Notes: generated from the letters alone by a model not told the origin. A DNA stretch of 64,000 nucleotides from Salinicola acroporae (GCF_003206615.1 NZ_PZJW01000012.1:186001-250000); one strand, 5' to 3'; positions 8,141 to 19,003 are shown, counted from the first letter of the stretch. Numbers and translations are program-made.

Positions 8141-11127
8141 GGCGACGACGCACCGCGCAGCTCGCCGATCCTTGCCGAAAGATGTTCCCAGGCCGGCTGG
8201 TCCGGGGCGAAACGCGCGCGCAGGTAACTCACCAGCGCGGTCAGTTGGCTGTCGCTGAAATCGGCACGGAACCCGGGCATCTCGCCAGCGCTTCCCCCGC
8301 TCGAACTGGGCGCCACGACGCCGTCGAGGATGGCCTGAATGACATTGTCCGGGCGCGCGCTGTGGAGGTTGGTGTTGAGCGCCAGCGAGGTTTCGGCCCG
8401 GGAATAGACCGGCATGTCACTGCCTTCGTGACAGGAAGCACAAGCGCCGTTGTAGAGTCGCTCTCCAGCATCGAACCCCGGCGGCGTGGCGGCCGAGAGG
8501 GCCAGACGATCGTCGGCGATCTCGGAGGCTTGCGCGGCATCGACCGCGGTCGGCATGAACGACGCCACGTAATGCGCGATGGCGCGCACATCGCTCTCCG
8601 GCAACTCACCCAGCCCCGCCACCACCGGCGCCATGGGCCCGGCGGCAACCCCATGATGCGCCGCCCGGCCCGTGCGGAGATAATCGTACAGCGCGGTTTC
8701 GCTCCACGGCACCGGGGCCTTCGACAGCTGACTCAACGCCGGCGCCTCCCAGCCGTCGACCAGCGCGCCGGCGAGATGATCATCGCCGCGCTTTTCCGCC
8801 CCTAGCGCGTTACGCGGCGAATGGCAGGCGCTGCAATGCCCAGCGCCCTCGGCCAGATAGGCACCGCGATTCCACAGTGCGCTGCGCGTCGGGTCCGGCG
8901 TGAAGGGTTTGGGGTCGTGATACAACAGGTTCCAACCCGCCATCAGTCCGCGGATATTGAAAGGAAAACGCATCTGATTGTCCACGGCTGGCGACGCCAC
9001 CGCCGGTTGCGCCATCAGGTACGCATACAGCGATTGCAGGTCGGTGTCGCTCAGTTTGGCAAACGCCGTATAGGGGAATGCCGGGTAGAGGTGGCTGCCG
9101 TCGCGGCTGATACCGTGACGCATGGCGCGCGCGAAGGCGGCATACGACCAGCGGCCGATACCGGTCGCCTCGTCGGGCGTGAGGTTGGTGCTGTAGACGA
9201 TTCCGAACGGGGTCTCGAAGGCGCGCCCCCCCACGTTGGCCGCGCCACCTTGGCTGGCGGTGTGGCAAACCGCGCAGTCGCCGGCCTCGGCGACCAGCCG
9301 CCCGCGCTCGATGGTCGCCTGCGAGTAAAGATTCGCGGCGGGGCGTGGCACCGGATCGATCGCCGCCTTCCACGGCAACCCCACCGCCGCCGCGCCGCCG
9401 AGCGAGATCAGCGACGCGGCGGCGGCGCCCACCCAGCGCCAACGCCGTCTACCCAAGAATGGCGCCGACCTGGCGGCTCGAGCATCGCCGCCGGTCGACT
9501 CACACAGCCCGGCGCGAATGCGCGCCGCCGTGAAAGGCGGCTCGCGAAAACGCTGCCCGGTGGCGTCGAACAGCGCATTGGCGATCGCCGCCGTGCCCGA
9601 GGCCAGCGTCTGCGCACTGAGACGCAGCGGCATCGAGACCGGGCTGTCGGCGGTGTCGTTCGGCGCCAGGGCGTCCGGCATACGGGCCGGTGGCGCATGA
9701 CCACCAGCATCCAGCGTCAGTGCATCGATCGCTGGTAGCGTCGCACGAGATGCAGCGGCAAACTCGCCCCATTCATCGATGCCATCAGCGTGTCGCAACA
9801 GCAGCGTCGACTCGGGCAGCAACTGCTGACGCAGCGCCGAGGCCAGCACCTCGCGGTCGACCGGTTCGCCGGCATCCTGCCCCACCACCAGGCGGGTCAG
9901 CTGCACGCTACCCGTCACCGGATCGACGCTCACATCGGCGATCCAGGCGGAACGGGTACCACTTTCCCATTCTCCCTTGGCATCCGGCAGATGACTGTAG
10001 GCGAACCCTCGGCCCGTCAGCAGCCCGACGCCATCCTCGGCGGGATCGGGCTTCGGACCAGGGTGCCACGCCGCGCGTTGGCGGACGGCCTCGATCAGTG
10101 CCTGCCCGCGGCGATCATCAAGGTGCCGCAGGCGCAGCTCGAGCGGGTCACTCGCCTGTCGCCGGCTCCATTCATCGAAGAACGACTCTTCGGCGAAGAC
10201 ACGCACGCGATCGCTTGCCCTGCCGCTCTCGCCGCCCTCGTCGTCCTCTCGAACGGGATTGGCATGCCGATAAGGTGAGCGTGCCGGCCGGTCGGCGGGC
10301 GCTCCGGCGGACTCGGTGACGCCGGTCAGCAGCAGCGCCATGGCCGGCGCGGGCCTCGCCGCCCCGTACCCCAGTGCCAGCGCATCCAGTGTGTGCCCAC
10401 CACTGGCCGCCACATCCCACGTCTCGGCCAGGCCCAGCGCGTCGACGTCCCGCTGATAGTCGGCATCCAGCCAGATCGCGACCGGCGCCCCGACCTGCCG
10501 CGAGACCAGCGCCGCGTCTGCGGCGGCATCGTCACAGGCGAGACGGCCAAGGCTTACCCCCTCCTGATCGCTGCGCTCGCTGGAGAGGCCGATCGCGGCC
10601 GGCGCCAGCGAAAGCAGTGCCGCGAGATCGCCACGCAGTGCTTCGGGCGTGGCGGTGTCGACCCACAGGCGGGCCCGGGTCGGAGAGACGTCGGCAATCA
10701 CCCAGCCGGCACGCTCTCCCCAACGCAATCGGTTGGGCCAACCGTAGCGCCGGGACATGCCGTCCGACCGCCGGCCACTGAGCACCGCCCCGCGCCCGCC
10801 CGATCGCTCGCCACCCGCGCCGAGGTGATCGTCCAACAGCGGTGGCGGCGCCCAGTGCAGCCGCAGGCGCCGGGACGCCTGTCGCGCCAGGTCAGGATCG
10901 GCCGCCACCACCGCCACGAAATTGGCGATCTCGACAACGGTGGTGACGGTGGCCCACTCGCCCAGGGAGGCATGATCGATATCCAGCAGTCTCGAGCAGC
11001 CGAAGCGTCCCTCGTGAAACGCGACATCGGGGGGCCGGACGACCGCGGCATAGCGAAGGAGGCCGGAAAGAGCGTCGAAATCGCCGGGAACCGGGAGGTG
11101 TTCGACGGACGAAGCAGGCATGCTCAT
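8137..11127 (-). CDS. nicB: Nicotinate dehydrogenase cytochrome c subunit with degenerate molybdopterin domain
   Basis: A 996-residue protein whose ATG overlaps the nicA stop (ATGA at 11124-11127). Residues about 1-550 resemble the molybdopterin-binding part of NicB/isoquinoline-oxidoreductase large subunits but are shortened and eroded. The closing 'FDATGQRFREPPFTAARIRAGL' is clear, yet the preceding active-site 'GVGE' motif is absent, so catalytic Glu is missing. A hydrophobic segment follows ('WVGAAAASLISLGGAAAVG', about 565-585). After it lies a triheme cytochrome c region with CAVCH (618-622), CSACH (765-769) and CASCH (896-900). P. putida NicB is a single catalytic-cytochrome fusion of about 1,190 residues; here this protein probably passes electrons from NicA to the respiratory chain while the protein at 25709-27964 does the catalysis. 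Confidence 0.8.
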   Translation of the reverse strand: MSMPASSVEHLPVPGDFDALSGLLRYAAVVRPPDVAFHEGRFGCSRLLDIDHASLGEWATVTTVVEIANFVAVVAADPDLARQASRRLRLHWAPPPLLDDHLGAGGERSGGRGAVLSGRRSDGMSRRYGWPNRLRWGERAGWVIADVSPTRARLWVDTATPEALRGDLAALLSLAPAAIGLSSERSDQEGVSLGRLACDDAAADAALVSRQVGAPVAIWLDADYQRDVDALGLAETWDVAASGGHTLDALALGYGAARPAPAMALLLTGVTESAGAPADRPARSPYRHANPVREDDEGGESGRASDRVRVFAEESFFDEWSRRQASDPLELRLRHLDDRRGQALIEAVRQRAAWHPGPKPDPAEDGVGLLTGRGFAYSHLPDAKGEWESGTRSAWIADVSVDPVTGSVQLTRLVVGQDAGEPVDREVLASALRQQLLPESTLLLRHADGIDEWGEFAAASRATLPAIDALTLDAGGHAPPARMPDALAPNDTADSPVSMPLRLSAQTLASGTAAIANALFDATGQRFREPPFTAARIRAGLCESTGGDARAARSAPFLGRRRWRWVGAAAASLISLGGAAAVGLPWKAAIDPVPRPAANLYSQATIERGRLVAEAGDCAVCHTASQGGAANVGGRAFETPFGIVYSTNLTPDEATGIGRWSYAAFARAMRHGISRDGSHLYPAFPYTAFAKLSDTDLQSLYAYLMAQPAVASPAVDNQMRFPFNIRGLMAGWNLLYHDPKPFTPDPTRSALWNRGAYLAEGAGHCSACHSPRNALGAEKRGDDHLAGALVDGWEAPALSQLSKAPVPWSETALYDYLRTGRAAHHGVAAGPMAPVVAGLGELPESDVRAIAHYVASFMPTAVDAAQASEIADDRLALSAATPPGFDAGERLYNGACASCHEGSDMPVYSRAETSLALNTNLHSARPDNVIQAILDGVVAPSSSGGSAGEMPGFRADFSDSQLTALVSYLRARFAPDQPAWEHLSARIGELRGASSP

Positions 11128-11618
11128 TCGCCACCCCCCGGCGCCACACCGGCGGCATCCAGCTCGGCCGCCAGGGTGGCGGCTTCGAGAATTTCGACAT
11201 GGGTTCCGCAACGGCAGAGATTGTATTTGAGCGCGCTGACGATCTGGTCACGTGACGGCTGCGCACAGTGATTGAGCAGCCCCCGCACCGTCATGATCAT
11301 GCCGTTGAGGCAGTAGCCGCACTGGGCCGCCTGGCATTCGACGAACGCGGCCTGCACCGGATCGAGACGACCCGACTCGCCCAGGCCCTCGAGCGTGACG
11401 ACGTCGCGGCCGGCCACGGCCCCCAGGGAGATTACGCAGGAGCGGGCAACACGACCCTCGACCAGTACGCTGCAAGCCCCGCACTGACCCAGGCCGCAAC
11501 CGTACTTGGGGCCATTGAGACAGAGATCGTTGCGTAGAACCTGAAGTAGCGGGGTCGCGGGGTCGAGCGACAGGTGCCGTATTTGGCCATTGACCCGCAA
11601 AGCGATGCTGTCCGTCAT
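11124..11618 (-). CDS. nicA: Nicotinate dehydrogenase small [2Fe-2S] subunit
   Basis: A 164-residue iron-sulfur subunit of a xanthine-oxidase-type hydroxylase that converts nicotinate to 6-hydroxynicotinate. The plant-type ferredoxin cluster ligands are in 'KYGCGLGQCGACSVL' (about residues 39-53), with the further Cys in 'VARSCVI'. The second cluster uses 'CGYCLNGM' and 'LCRCGTH' (about 97-138). Length and motif order match P. putida NicA (157 aa). It is the first gene of the minus-strand operon and is divergent from nicC. The cytochrome subunit gene overlaps it. Homology to small subunits of other ring hydroxylases is high, so the substrate assignment rests on the nic genes around it. Confidence 0.9.
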   Translation of the reverse strand: MTDSIALRVNGQIRHLSLDPATPLLQVLRNDLCLNGPKYGCGLGQCGACSVLVEGRVARSCVISLGAVAGRDVVTLEGLGESGRLDPVQAAFVECQAAQCGYCLNGMIMTVRGLLNHCAQPSRDQIVSALKYNLCRCGTHVEILEAATLAAELDAAGVAPGGGE

Positions 11619-11772
11619 GCCGTTCTCGATTGGAGTTGTTCGTCAATTTGGCACTACCGTGGTGCAAGCTCGAACGCCATCGTACTTTTATAGTGCACAC
11701 ACCAGAAATGACGCTATCTAAACTTATACCATCCCCGCAAAGCGTAAAACAAGCGGCCTTTATAACCCCACA

Positions 11773-11792
11773 AAAATATAAATTTATATTTT
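11773..11792. promoter_or_regulatory. 20-bp perfect AT palindrome
   Basis: The bases at 11773-11792 read AAAATATAAATTTATATTTT, a perfect self-complementary sequence of A and T only. In GC-rich DNA this is unlikely by chance, and it sits in the shared nicA/nicC control region. It may be a regulator or nucleoid-protein binding site, or an easily melted cruciform element. There is no T-run after it and no gene ends here, so a terminator is unlikely. Confidence 0.55.
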
Positions 11793-11851
11793 AACAACAA
11801 TGACTTAATGAAAAAACAGAGCATCCTGTCGAATCTGTAATTTTACGATAG

Positions 11852-13222
<1,371 letters not shown>

Positions 13223-13336
13223 TGCGTTGCCACACGGCCATGGCCCAGGCACCCGGCAACGACAGCCGGGATGCTGGAAACCCCTAGCAGGCCGACGTAT
13301 CGACGCTTCCCAGACGTCCACGAGGAAAGACCTGAC

Positions 13337-14152
13337 ATGAGCACTTATCTCTACGGCGCCAATGTCCATGCCAACGGCATTCGTCAGCACTATCTGCGTT
13401 TCGGCGGCGAACGCGCCGCGACTGGCCAGCCGCTGGTGCTGATTCCCGGCATCACCAGCCCGGCGATCACCTGGGCTTTCGTGGCCGAGCGCCTGGGCGA
13501 GAGTTTCGATACCTACGTTCTCGATGTGCGTGGCCGAGGGCTGTCATCGACCGGCCCGGAGCTCGCCTATGACACCGATACCTGCGCCGCCGACGCCGCC
13601 GCTTTCATTGCCGCGCTGGGGCTCGAGAACGTCATTCTGGCAGGCCATTCGATGGGTGCCCGCTTCGCGATCCGCGCCGCCAGCCGCGGCGTGCCGACGC
13701 TCGACAAGCTGGTATTGATCGATCCGCCGGTCTCCGGGCCAGGCCGGCGCGAATATCCCAGCAAACTGCCGTGGTACGTCGACTCCATTCGCGACTGCAT
13801 CAAAGGCTGCGACCTGGAGACGATGCGCCAGTACTGCCCGACCTGGAGCGACGAGCAGCTAGCGCTGCGAGCGGAGTGGCTGCATACCTGCTTCGAGCCG
13901 GCCATCGTGCAGGCCTTCGAGGAGTTTCATACGGTCGATATCCATCAGGACCTGTCTGCAATCACGGTGCCGACGCTGCTGATCTGCGCGGGCAGAGGCG
14001 GCGTCATTCAGGCGGAAGACAAGGCTGAAATCCAGACGCTTCTTCCGAGCATCCAGATCACCACGGCAGACAACGCCGGCCACATGATCCCGTGGGATGA
14101 CTTCGAAGGTTTTTTTCTCGCCTTCGAGGATTTTCTGGGCCGCCGGCTATGA
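13337..14152 (+). CDS. nicD: N-formylmaleamate deformylase
   Basis: A 271-residue alpha/beta hydrolase that splits N-formylmaleamate into maleamate and formate. ATG 13337 follows a GAGGAAAG site. The nucleophile is Ser105 in 'LAGHSMGARFA', the acid Asp129 in 'LVLIDPP' and the base His about 249 in 'DNAGHMIPWDD'. These lie four residues after Ser101, Asp125 and His245 of P. putida NicD, and the oxyanion region 'IPGITSPA' is present. It follows nicC by 114 bases, and nicE/nicF lie further along the run. A generic esterase is the alternative, unlikely here. Confidence 0.92.
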   Translation: MSTYLYGANVHANGIRQHYLRFGGERAATGQPLVLIPGITSPAITWAFVAERLGESFDTYVLDVRGRGLSSTGPELAYDTDTCAADAAAFIAALGLENVILAGHSMGARFAIRAASRGVPTLDKLVLIDPPVSGPGRREYPSKLPWYVDSIRDCIKGCDLETMRQYCPTWSDEQLALRAEWLHTCFEPAIVQAFEEFHTVDIHQDLSAITVPTLLICAGRGGVIQAEDKAEIQTLLPSIQITTADNAGHMIPWDDFEGFFLAFEDFLGRRL

Positions 14153-14340
14153 CGGCATCGACAGCCTGACAGACACGGCACAACGGCAGCGAAGAGACCA
14201 TCAGAACAACTGCCAACGAGGATTCGATGCCGCCATGAACCGTGTGGCGTCATCGACGAAGACCGCCCGCACGGCGGTCGGCCCGGCGATCGCGTCAGAC
14301 AGCCGATGACAACCAGCAACAACAACGATCGGGAATCGCT

Positions 14341-15651
14341 ATGTCTACCCTCTCCTCGGTGGCCGGCACTGCAGAGGTGTCGCCACACGACGAACTCTAC
14401 CGACGCGTGATCTGGCGTCTGATACCGCTGTTGGGACTGTGCTACCTGACGGCCTATCTCGATCGGATCAACATCGGCTTCGCCAAGCTGCAGATGGCCG
14501 AACAGCTATCGTTCAGCGAGACCGCCTATGGTCTCGGCGCCGGATTGTTCTTCGTCGGCTACATCCTGTTCGAGGTGCCCAGCAACCTGGTGCTGGAGAA
14601 GGTCGGGGCGAGGCTCTGGCTCGCCCGCATCATGATCAGTTGGGGCATCCTCTCCGGCCTGACGATGCTGGTGACCCAGGCCTGGCAGTTCTATCTGCTG
14701 CGCTTCCTGCTGGGCGCGGCGGAGGCCGGATTCCTGCCCGGGGTGCTGTTCTATCTCACCGGCTGGTTCCCCTCCTGGCGCCGCGCCCGCATCATCGCCC
14801 TGTTCATGATCGGCCTGCCGCTCTCCAGTCTCGTCGGCGGGCCGCTATCCGGCACCATCATGACCTTCGCCGACGGCTGGCACGGGCTGTTCGGCTGGCA
14901 ATGGCTATTCCTGCTGGAGGCGATTCCCACGGTCATTCTTGGACTGGTCCTGCTGGTGGCACTGCCCGACAGCCCGCATCAGGCCAGGTGGCTGAGTACC
15001 CACGAGCGGCAGGCGCTGGAATCGGAACTCGCCCGCGACAGCGCCGCCAACCCGAGTCAGCAGACCACTTTTCGCGACGGTTTCTTCAACCTGAAGGTAT
15101 GGATGCTGGGCGGCATCGATTTCGCCATCCTGCTGAGTGCCTACGCCATCGGCTTCTGGCTGCCGACCTTCATTCGCAACGCCGGCGTCAGCGACAGCTC
15201 GACCATCGGCTGGCTGACCTCGATATCCAGTCTGGCCGGGCTGGTCGGGATGCTACTGGTCGGCTTCAGTTCCGACCGCCATCGCGAACGCCGTTGGCAT
15301 ATCATCGTGCCGTTTCTGATCGGCGCGGCGGCGATGTCGCTAAGCACGCTATTCGCCCACAACGCCGTGGCGACCGTGATCGTATTCGCCATCGCATCGT
15401 GCGCGATCATGGGCGCGATTCCGGTCTTTTTCAGCCTGCCGGCAACCTTTCTCAGGGGACAGGCGGCGGCGACCGGATTCGCGCTTGCCTGTTCGCTGGC
15501 CAATATCGCGGGCCTGGTCAGCAATTCGTTGATGGGCTGGATTCTGGATCTCACGGGGAGCAGTGCACTCGCCCTGCTCTGCTTCGCGGCGGCCCTGCTG
15601 TTGGGCTGCCTGTTGGTCCTGGCCTTGCCCAGCCACCAGGTCAACCGCTGA
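14341..15651 (+). CDS. nicT: MFS transporter, anion:cation symporter (ACS) type, probable nicotinate permease
   Basis: A 436-residue twelve-helix transporter. 'CYLTAYLDRINIGFAKLQM' after helix 1 is the signature of the ACS family (tartrate, phthalate, hydroxyphenylacetate permeases). Other typical pieces are 'RFLLGAAEAGFLPGVLFYL' and 'GWFPSWRRARI'. P. putida has a related permease, NicT, in its nic cluster, and the position between nicD and the other nic genes supports nicotinate or 6-hydroxynicotinate uptake. The symbol is by analogy; another aromatic carboxylate cannot be excluded, especially since two more transport systems are encoded nearby. Confidence 0.8.
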   Translation: MSTLSSVAGTAEVSPHDELYRRVIWRLIPLLGLCYLTAYLDRINIGFAKLQMAEQLSFSETAYGLGAGLFFVGYILFEVPSNLVLEKVGARLWLARIMISWGILSGLTMLVTQAWQFYLLRFLLGAAEAGFLPGVLFYLTGWFPSWRRARIIALFMIGLPLSSLVGGPLSGTIMTFADGWHGLFGWQWLFLLEAIPTVILGLVLLVALPDSPHQARWLSTHERQALESELARDSAANPSQQTTFRDGFFNLKVWMLGGIDFAILLSAYAIGFWLPTFIRNAGVSDSSTIGWLTSISSLAGLVGMLLVGFSSDRHRERRWHIIVPFLIGAAAMSLSTLFAHNAVATVIVFAIASCAIMGAIPVFFSLPATFLRGQAAATGFALACSLANIAGLVSNSLMGWILDLTGSSALALLCFAAALLLGCLLVLALPSHQVNR

Positions 15652-15790
15652 ACCGCGTCATGCCACCATCACCAACAGGAGTCGAAGCCCCACCCAACCC
15701 ACGACAACCTTGATTAAACTCATCGACCTCATAGCGCGTCGAGCAGCCCGTTTCTCGAACAACACAACGACAAATCTGGAGAACAGAGCA

Positions 15791-16777
15791 ATGATCAAGC
15801 AACTCATCACCGCCGGCGTGATCGCCAGCAGCCTCGGGCTGGGCTTCTCGGCCCAGGCCGCACCACTCAACGAGAACCTGTGCGGTGGCAGTCCGAATGG
15901 CCTGTGGCAACTGCTGGGTGTCGGCATGGACGGCGTGCTCAAGGCCGAGAATCCGGATTCCAGCGTCACCTATCAGACGTCGTCCGGCGGCTTTGCCAAC
16001 ATCATCCAGATGCAGGGCGATACCTGTGACCTCGCCATCGTCCACGCCGGCGAAGCGATGAAGGCGATCTCCGGCGAACCGCCATTCCCCAAGGCGGTAA
16101 ACAACTTCCGGGCGATCGGCGTGCTGTATAACTGGGCCCCGATGCAGTGGGTCATGACCCAGGACTTCTCCGACAAGTACGGCATCCACTCGCTGCAGGA
16201 TATCGCCGACAAGAAGCCACCGCTGAGACTGGTACTCAATCGCAAGGGCATTCTTCCCTCGATGGTCGGCGAGTCGTCCCTCAAAGCGCTCGGCGTGACC
16301 CCGGACGACATCGAGTCCTGGGGAGGCAGCGTGGTCTACCAGGGCTCAGCGGTCGCCACCGAGCTGGTCCAGAACCGTCGCGCCGACATGTGGGCCAACG
16401 AGACCTTCGTCGGCAGCAGCGCGATCAGTGGCATGGCGGAAAATCGCCCAATGACCTTGCTGGCAGTGCCGGATAGCGTGATCAAGGCCATGGAGGAGGA
16501 GTACGGCGACAAGCCCTATACCGTATCGGCCGATGCCTATACCTGGCTCGATCATCCGGTTCAGACGCATACCGCCGCGGCCATGCTGGTGGCGCCGGCC
16601 ACGATGGCCGACGATGAGGCTTACCGCATCACCAAGGATCTGATCGAACACATCGACGTCATGCAAGGGGTGCACCCGGCGATGAAGCAGCTCACACCCG
16701 AAACCCTGCTCGGGCAATCGGTCGTCGAGTTGCATCCCGGCGCCAAGCGCGCTTACGAGGAGGCGGGTCTACTCTAG
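15791..16777 (+). CDS. TAXI-family TRAP transporter solute receptor
   Basis: A 328-residue periplasmic binding protein with an N-terminal signal peptide (residues 1-22, cleavage after 'SAQA') and the TAXI core: 'GSPNGLWQLLGVGMDGVLKAE' early on, 'TSSGGFANIIQMQGDTCDLAI' and the late 'VHPAMKQLTPE'. The start ATG has GGAGA 9 bases upstream. TAXI receptors feed fused TRAP permeases, and exactly such a permease is the next gene. The usual ligands are C4/C5 dicarboxylates or amino acids; in this operon a pyridine carboxylate such as quinolinate, or maleate/fumarate, is plausible. No ligand can be read from sequence. Confidence 0.85.
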   Translation: MIKQLITAGVIASSLGLGFSAQAAPLNENLCGGSPNGLWQLLGVGMDGVLKAENPDSSVTYQTSSGGFANIIQMQGDTCDLAIVHAGEAMKAISGEPPFPKAVNNFRAIGVLYNWAPMQWVMTQDFSDKYGIHSLQDIADKKPPLRLVLNRKGILPSMVGESSLKALGVTPDDIESWGGSVVYQGSAVATELVQNRRADMWANETFVGSSAISGMAENRPMTLLAVPDSVIKAMEEEYGDKPYTVSADAYTWLDHPVQTHTAAAMLVAPATMADDEAYRITKDLIEHIDVMQGVHPAMKQLTPETLLGQSVVELHPGAKRAYEEAGLL

Positions 16778-17036
16778 CAGCCTTTCGGGCTTGACCGATC
16801 GTCGCGAAAACGACGGATTTTGTGTCAGATTGATCGATCGGATGAGGCGAATAGCCCCGCTATTTAACGAGTCCGAGCGAGTGAAGCTGACCAAAAGCCC
16901 GAGGTTTGCAGCAGATCAGCGTTACGTCCGACAGGCTGCCAGGCGGTCCGCGCGGCGCCGGAAGCCTTGGTGACCGGCGCCGGCGACGCCGCCAATGCCA
17001 CTCGACCTCACGACACCACTCTCATGGGACGACAAC
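16778..17036 (+). other. Gap between TRAP receptor and permease
   Basis: 259 bases without a convincing gene. A short inverted repeat AATAGC-CCC-GCTATT lies at 16850-16864; its stem is only 6 bp and no T-run follows. It may moderate transcription or mRNA stability between receptor and permease, which usually need different amounts. Confidence 0.4.
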
Positions 17037-18971
17037 ATGACTCGCGGTAATCTCACTCGCCTGGCCAACGGCCTGATGTCGACGGGGCGCCGCCGCCAGC
17101 CGCAAGGCATCTTCAGCTGGCTGCTGAAGTGCTATGCAGCCGTCATTGCCGTGTGGGTAATCTGGACGACGATCTTCTCCACGGCGGATGTGCTGGCGCT
17201 GACCATCGTCTTCCTGACCCTGATGCTGGTGCTGGTGTTCTTCCTGATCGCGCCCAACGACAAACCCGGCGCGGAGACGCCGAGCCCGCTCGACTGGGGT
17301 CTGGTGGTTGCCAGTGCCTCCTGCGCCATCTTCTTCATCGGTTCGATCGACGATCTGGCCAACCGGATCAGCCTGTTGACGCCCCTGACCCCCGCACAGC
17401 TCGGCTTCGGTGTGCTGATCACCCTGCTCACCCTGGAGGCCACACGTCGCACCGTCGGTCTTGGCCTGACCCTCATCGCCACCGTTTTCATCATTTACAA
17501 CCTGGCGGGACACCTGCTGTCGGGAATGTTCCGTCACGGCTACCTGCCGTTATCCTATTTCATCGATGTCAACGTCTATACCAGCGACGGGCTGTTCGGC
17601 GTTCCGGTTCGCGTCGCCGCCACCTACGCCTTTCTGTTCGTGATGTTCGGGACCTTTCTCGACAGCGTCCGCGGCGGCGATTTCTTCTTCAATCTCGCCG
17701 CCCGCCTGACCGGACGCTCGACCGGCGGGCCGGCCAAGGTCGCGGTGGTCTCCTCGGCGCTGTTCGGTACGGTTTCCGGAAGCCCCACCGCGGACGTGGT
17801 CACCACCGGCTCCATCACCATTCCCCTGATGCAGCGCCTCGGTTTCTCGCGCAACCTGGCGGCCGGGATAGAAGTCGCCGCCTCCACCGGTGGCAGTATC
17901 CTGCCGCCGGTCATGGGCTCGGTCGCCTTCATCATGGCCGAGTACACCGGCATCGCCTACAGCGAGATCATCATCGCCGCCCTAGTCCCCGCGCTGCTCT
18001 ACTACATGGGCGTACTGGTGCAGGTGCATCTGTACTGCAAGCGCCACGGACTCGGCCAGCTGGCAGCCGAGGCAGTGCCGTCATGGTCTACGGTGATGCG
18101 TGGCGCCTGGCTATTTTTGATCCCGCTGGCGGCGATGGTGATTCCCCTGGTGATCGGTTACTCGCCGACCTTCGTGGCGCTGTTCGGTACCGGCGCGATC
18201 GTGATCTGCTCGCTGTTCAGTCGCCAGCACCGGCTGACACCGAAGTCGCTGCTCGACGCCCTGGCCACCACCACCTTTCGCATGGTCGGCGTCACGGCCG
18301 CCTGCGCCGCGGCGGGACTGGTGATCGGCGGCATCACCATGACCGGTCTCGCGACCAAGTTCTCGTCGATCGTGATGCTGCTGGCCGGCGACAGCACCTT
18401 CATGACGCTGTTCTTCACCGCGATCATCACCATCATCCTCGGCATGGGCATGCCGACACCCAGCGCCTACATCCTGGCCGCCGTGCTGCTCGGGCCAACC
18501 CTGGTCAACACGCTCGGGCTGCCGATGATGTCGTCGCATCTGTTCATCCTCTACTACGCGGTACTCTCGGCATTGACGCCACCGGTCGCCGTCGCGGCCT
18601 ACGCGGCATCGGCGATCTGCGGGGGTAACCCGGTGAGCATCGCGGCACAGGCGGTACGCCTGGCGATCTTCGCCTTCGTGTTCCCGTTCGCCATCGTCTA
18701 CAACCCCAGCATCACGCTGGACGGCACGCTGCTGAGCTGCGGGCTGGAGATCGCCCAGGCCTTCATCGCGACCCTGGCCATCGCCATTGCGACCGAGGGC
18801 TATCTCCGCCAGCGGTTGTCTCCCGGCGTACGACTGCTGCTGATGGCCGCCGGGCTGACCCTGCTCTCTCCGAGCGGCTGGCCGGTACTCGGCGGCCTCA
18901 TCGTGGTTGCCGTCATTGTCGCGTATCAACTGTTCGGCGCTGGCGCTCGTCGCCCGGCAACCCATCCGTGA
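17037..18971 (+). CDS. Fused TRAP transporter permease (4TM + 12TM)
   Basis: A 644-residue inner-membrane protein. The first part (to about residue 150) holds the small DctQ-like segment, and the rest is the DctM-like large permease with 'FGTVSGSPTADVVTTGSITIPLMQ' (about 240-265), 'GGSILPPVMGSVAFIMAEYTG' and 'GMGMPTPSAYILAAV'. All are typical of TAXI-associated TRAP permeases. I use ATG 17037; an upstream in-frame ATG at 16995 has no better ribosome site. It works with the receptor just upstream, driven by a sodium gradient. Its place in the nic run suggests import of a pathway substrate. Confidence 0.88.
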   Translation: MTRGNLTRLANGLMSTGRRRQPQGIFSWLLKCYAAVIAVWVIWTTIFSTADVLALTIVFLTLMLVLVFFLIAPNDKPGAETPSPLDWGLVVASASCAIFFIGSIDDLANRISLLTPLTPAQLGFGVLITLLTLEATRRTVGLGLTLIATVFIIYNLAGHLLSGMFRHGYLPLSYFIDVNVYTSDGLFGVPVRVAATYAFLFVMFGTFLDSVRGGDFFFNLAARLTGRSTGGPAKVAVVSSALFGTVSGSPTADVVTTGSITIPLMQRLGFSRNLAAGIEVAASTGGSILPPVMGSVAFIMAEYTGIAYSEIIIAALVPALLYYMGVLVQVHLYCKRHGLGQLAAEAVPSWSTVMRGAWLFLIPLAAMVIPLVIGYSPTFVALFGTGAIVICSLFSRQHRLTPKSLLDALATTTFRMVGVTAACAAAGLVIGGITMTGLATKFSSIVMLLAGDSTFMTLFFTAIITIILGMGMPTPSAYILAAVLLGPTLVNTLGLPMMSSHLFILYYAVLSALTPPVAVAAYAASAICGGNPVSIAAQAVRLAIFAFVFPFAIVYNPSITLDGTLLSCGLEIAQAFIATLAIAIATEGYLRQRLSPGVRLLLMAAGLTLLSPSGWPVLGGLIVVAVIVAYQLFGAGARRPATHP

Positions 18972-19003
18972 ACACGCCCTGACCACCCACAAGGAGCAAC
19001 GAC

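Noticed and set aside
16791-16973. 60-aa open frame between TRAP receptor and permease
   Set aside because: Arg/Lys-rich translation without family similarity or ribosome site; probably chance.
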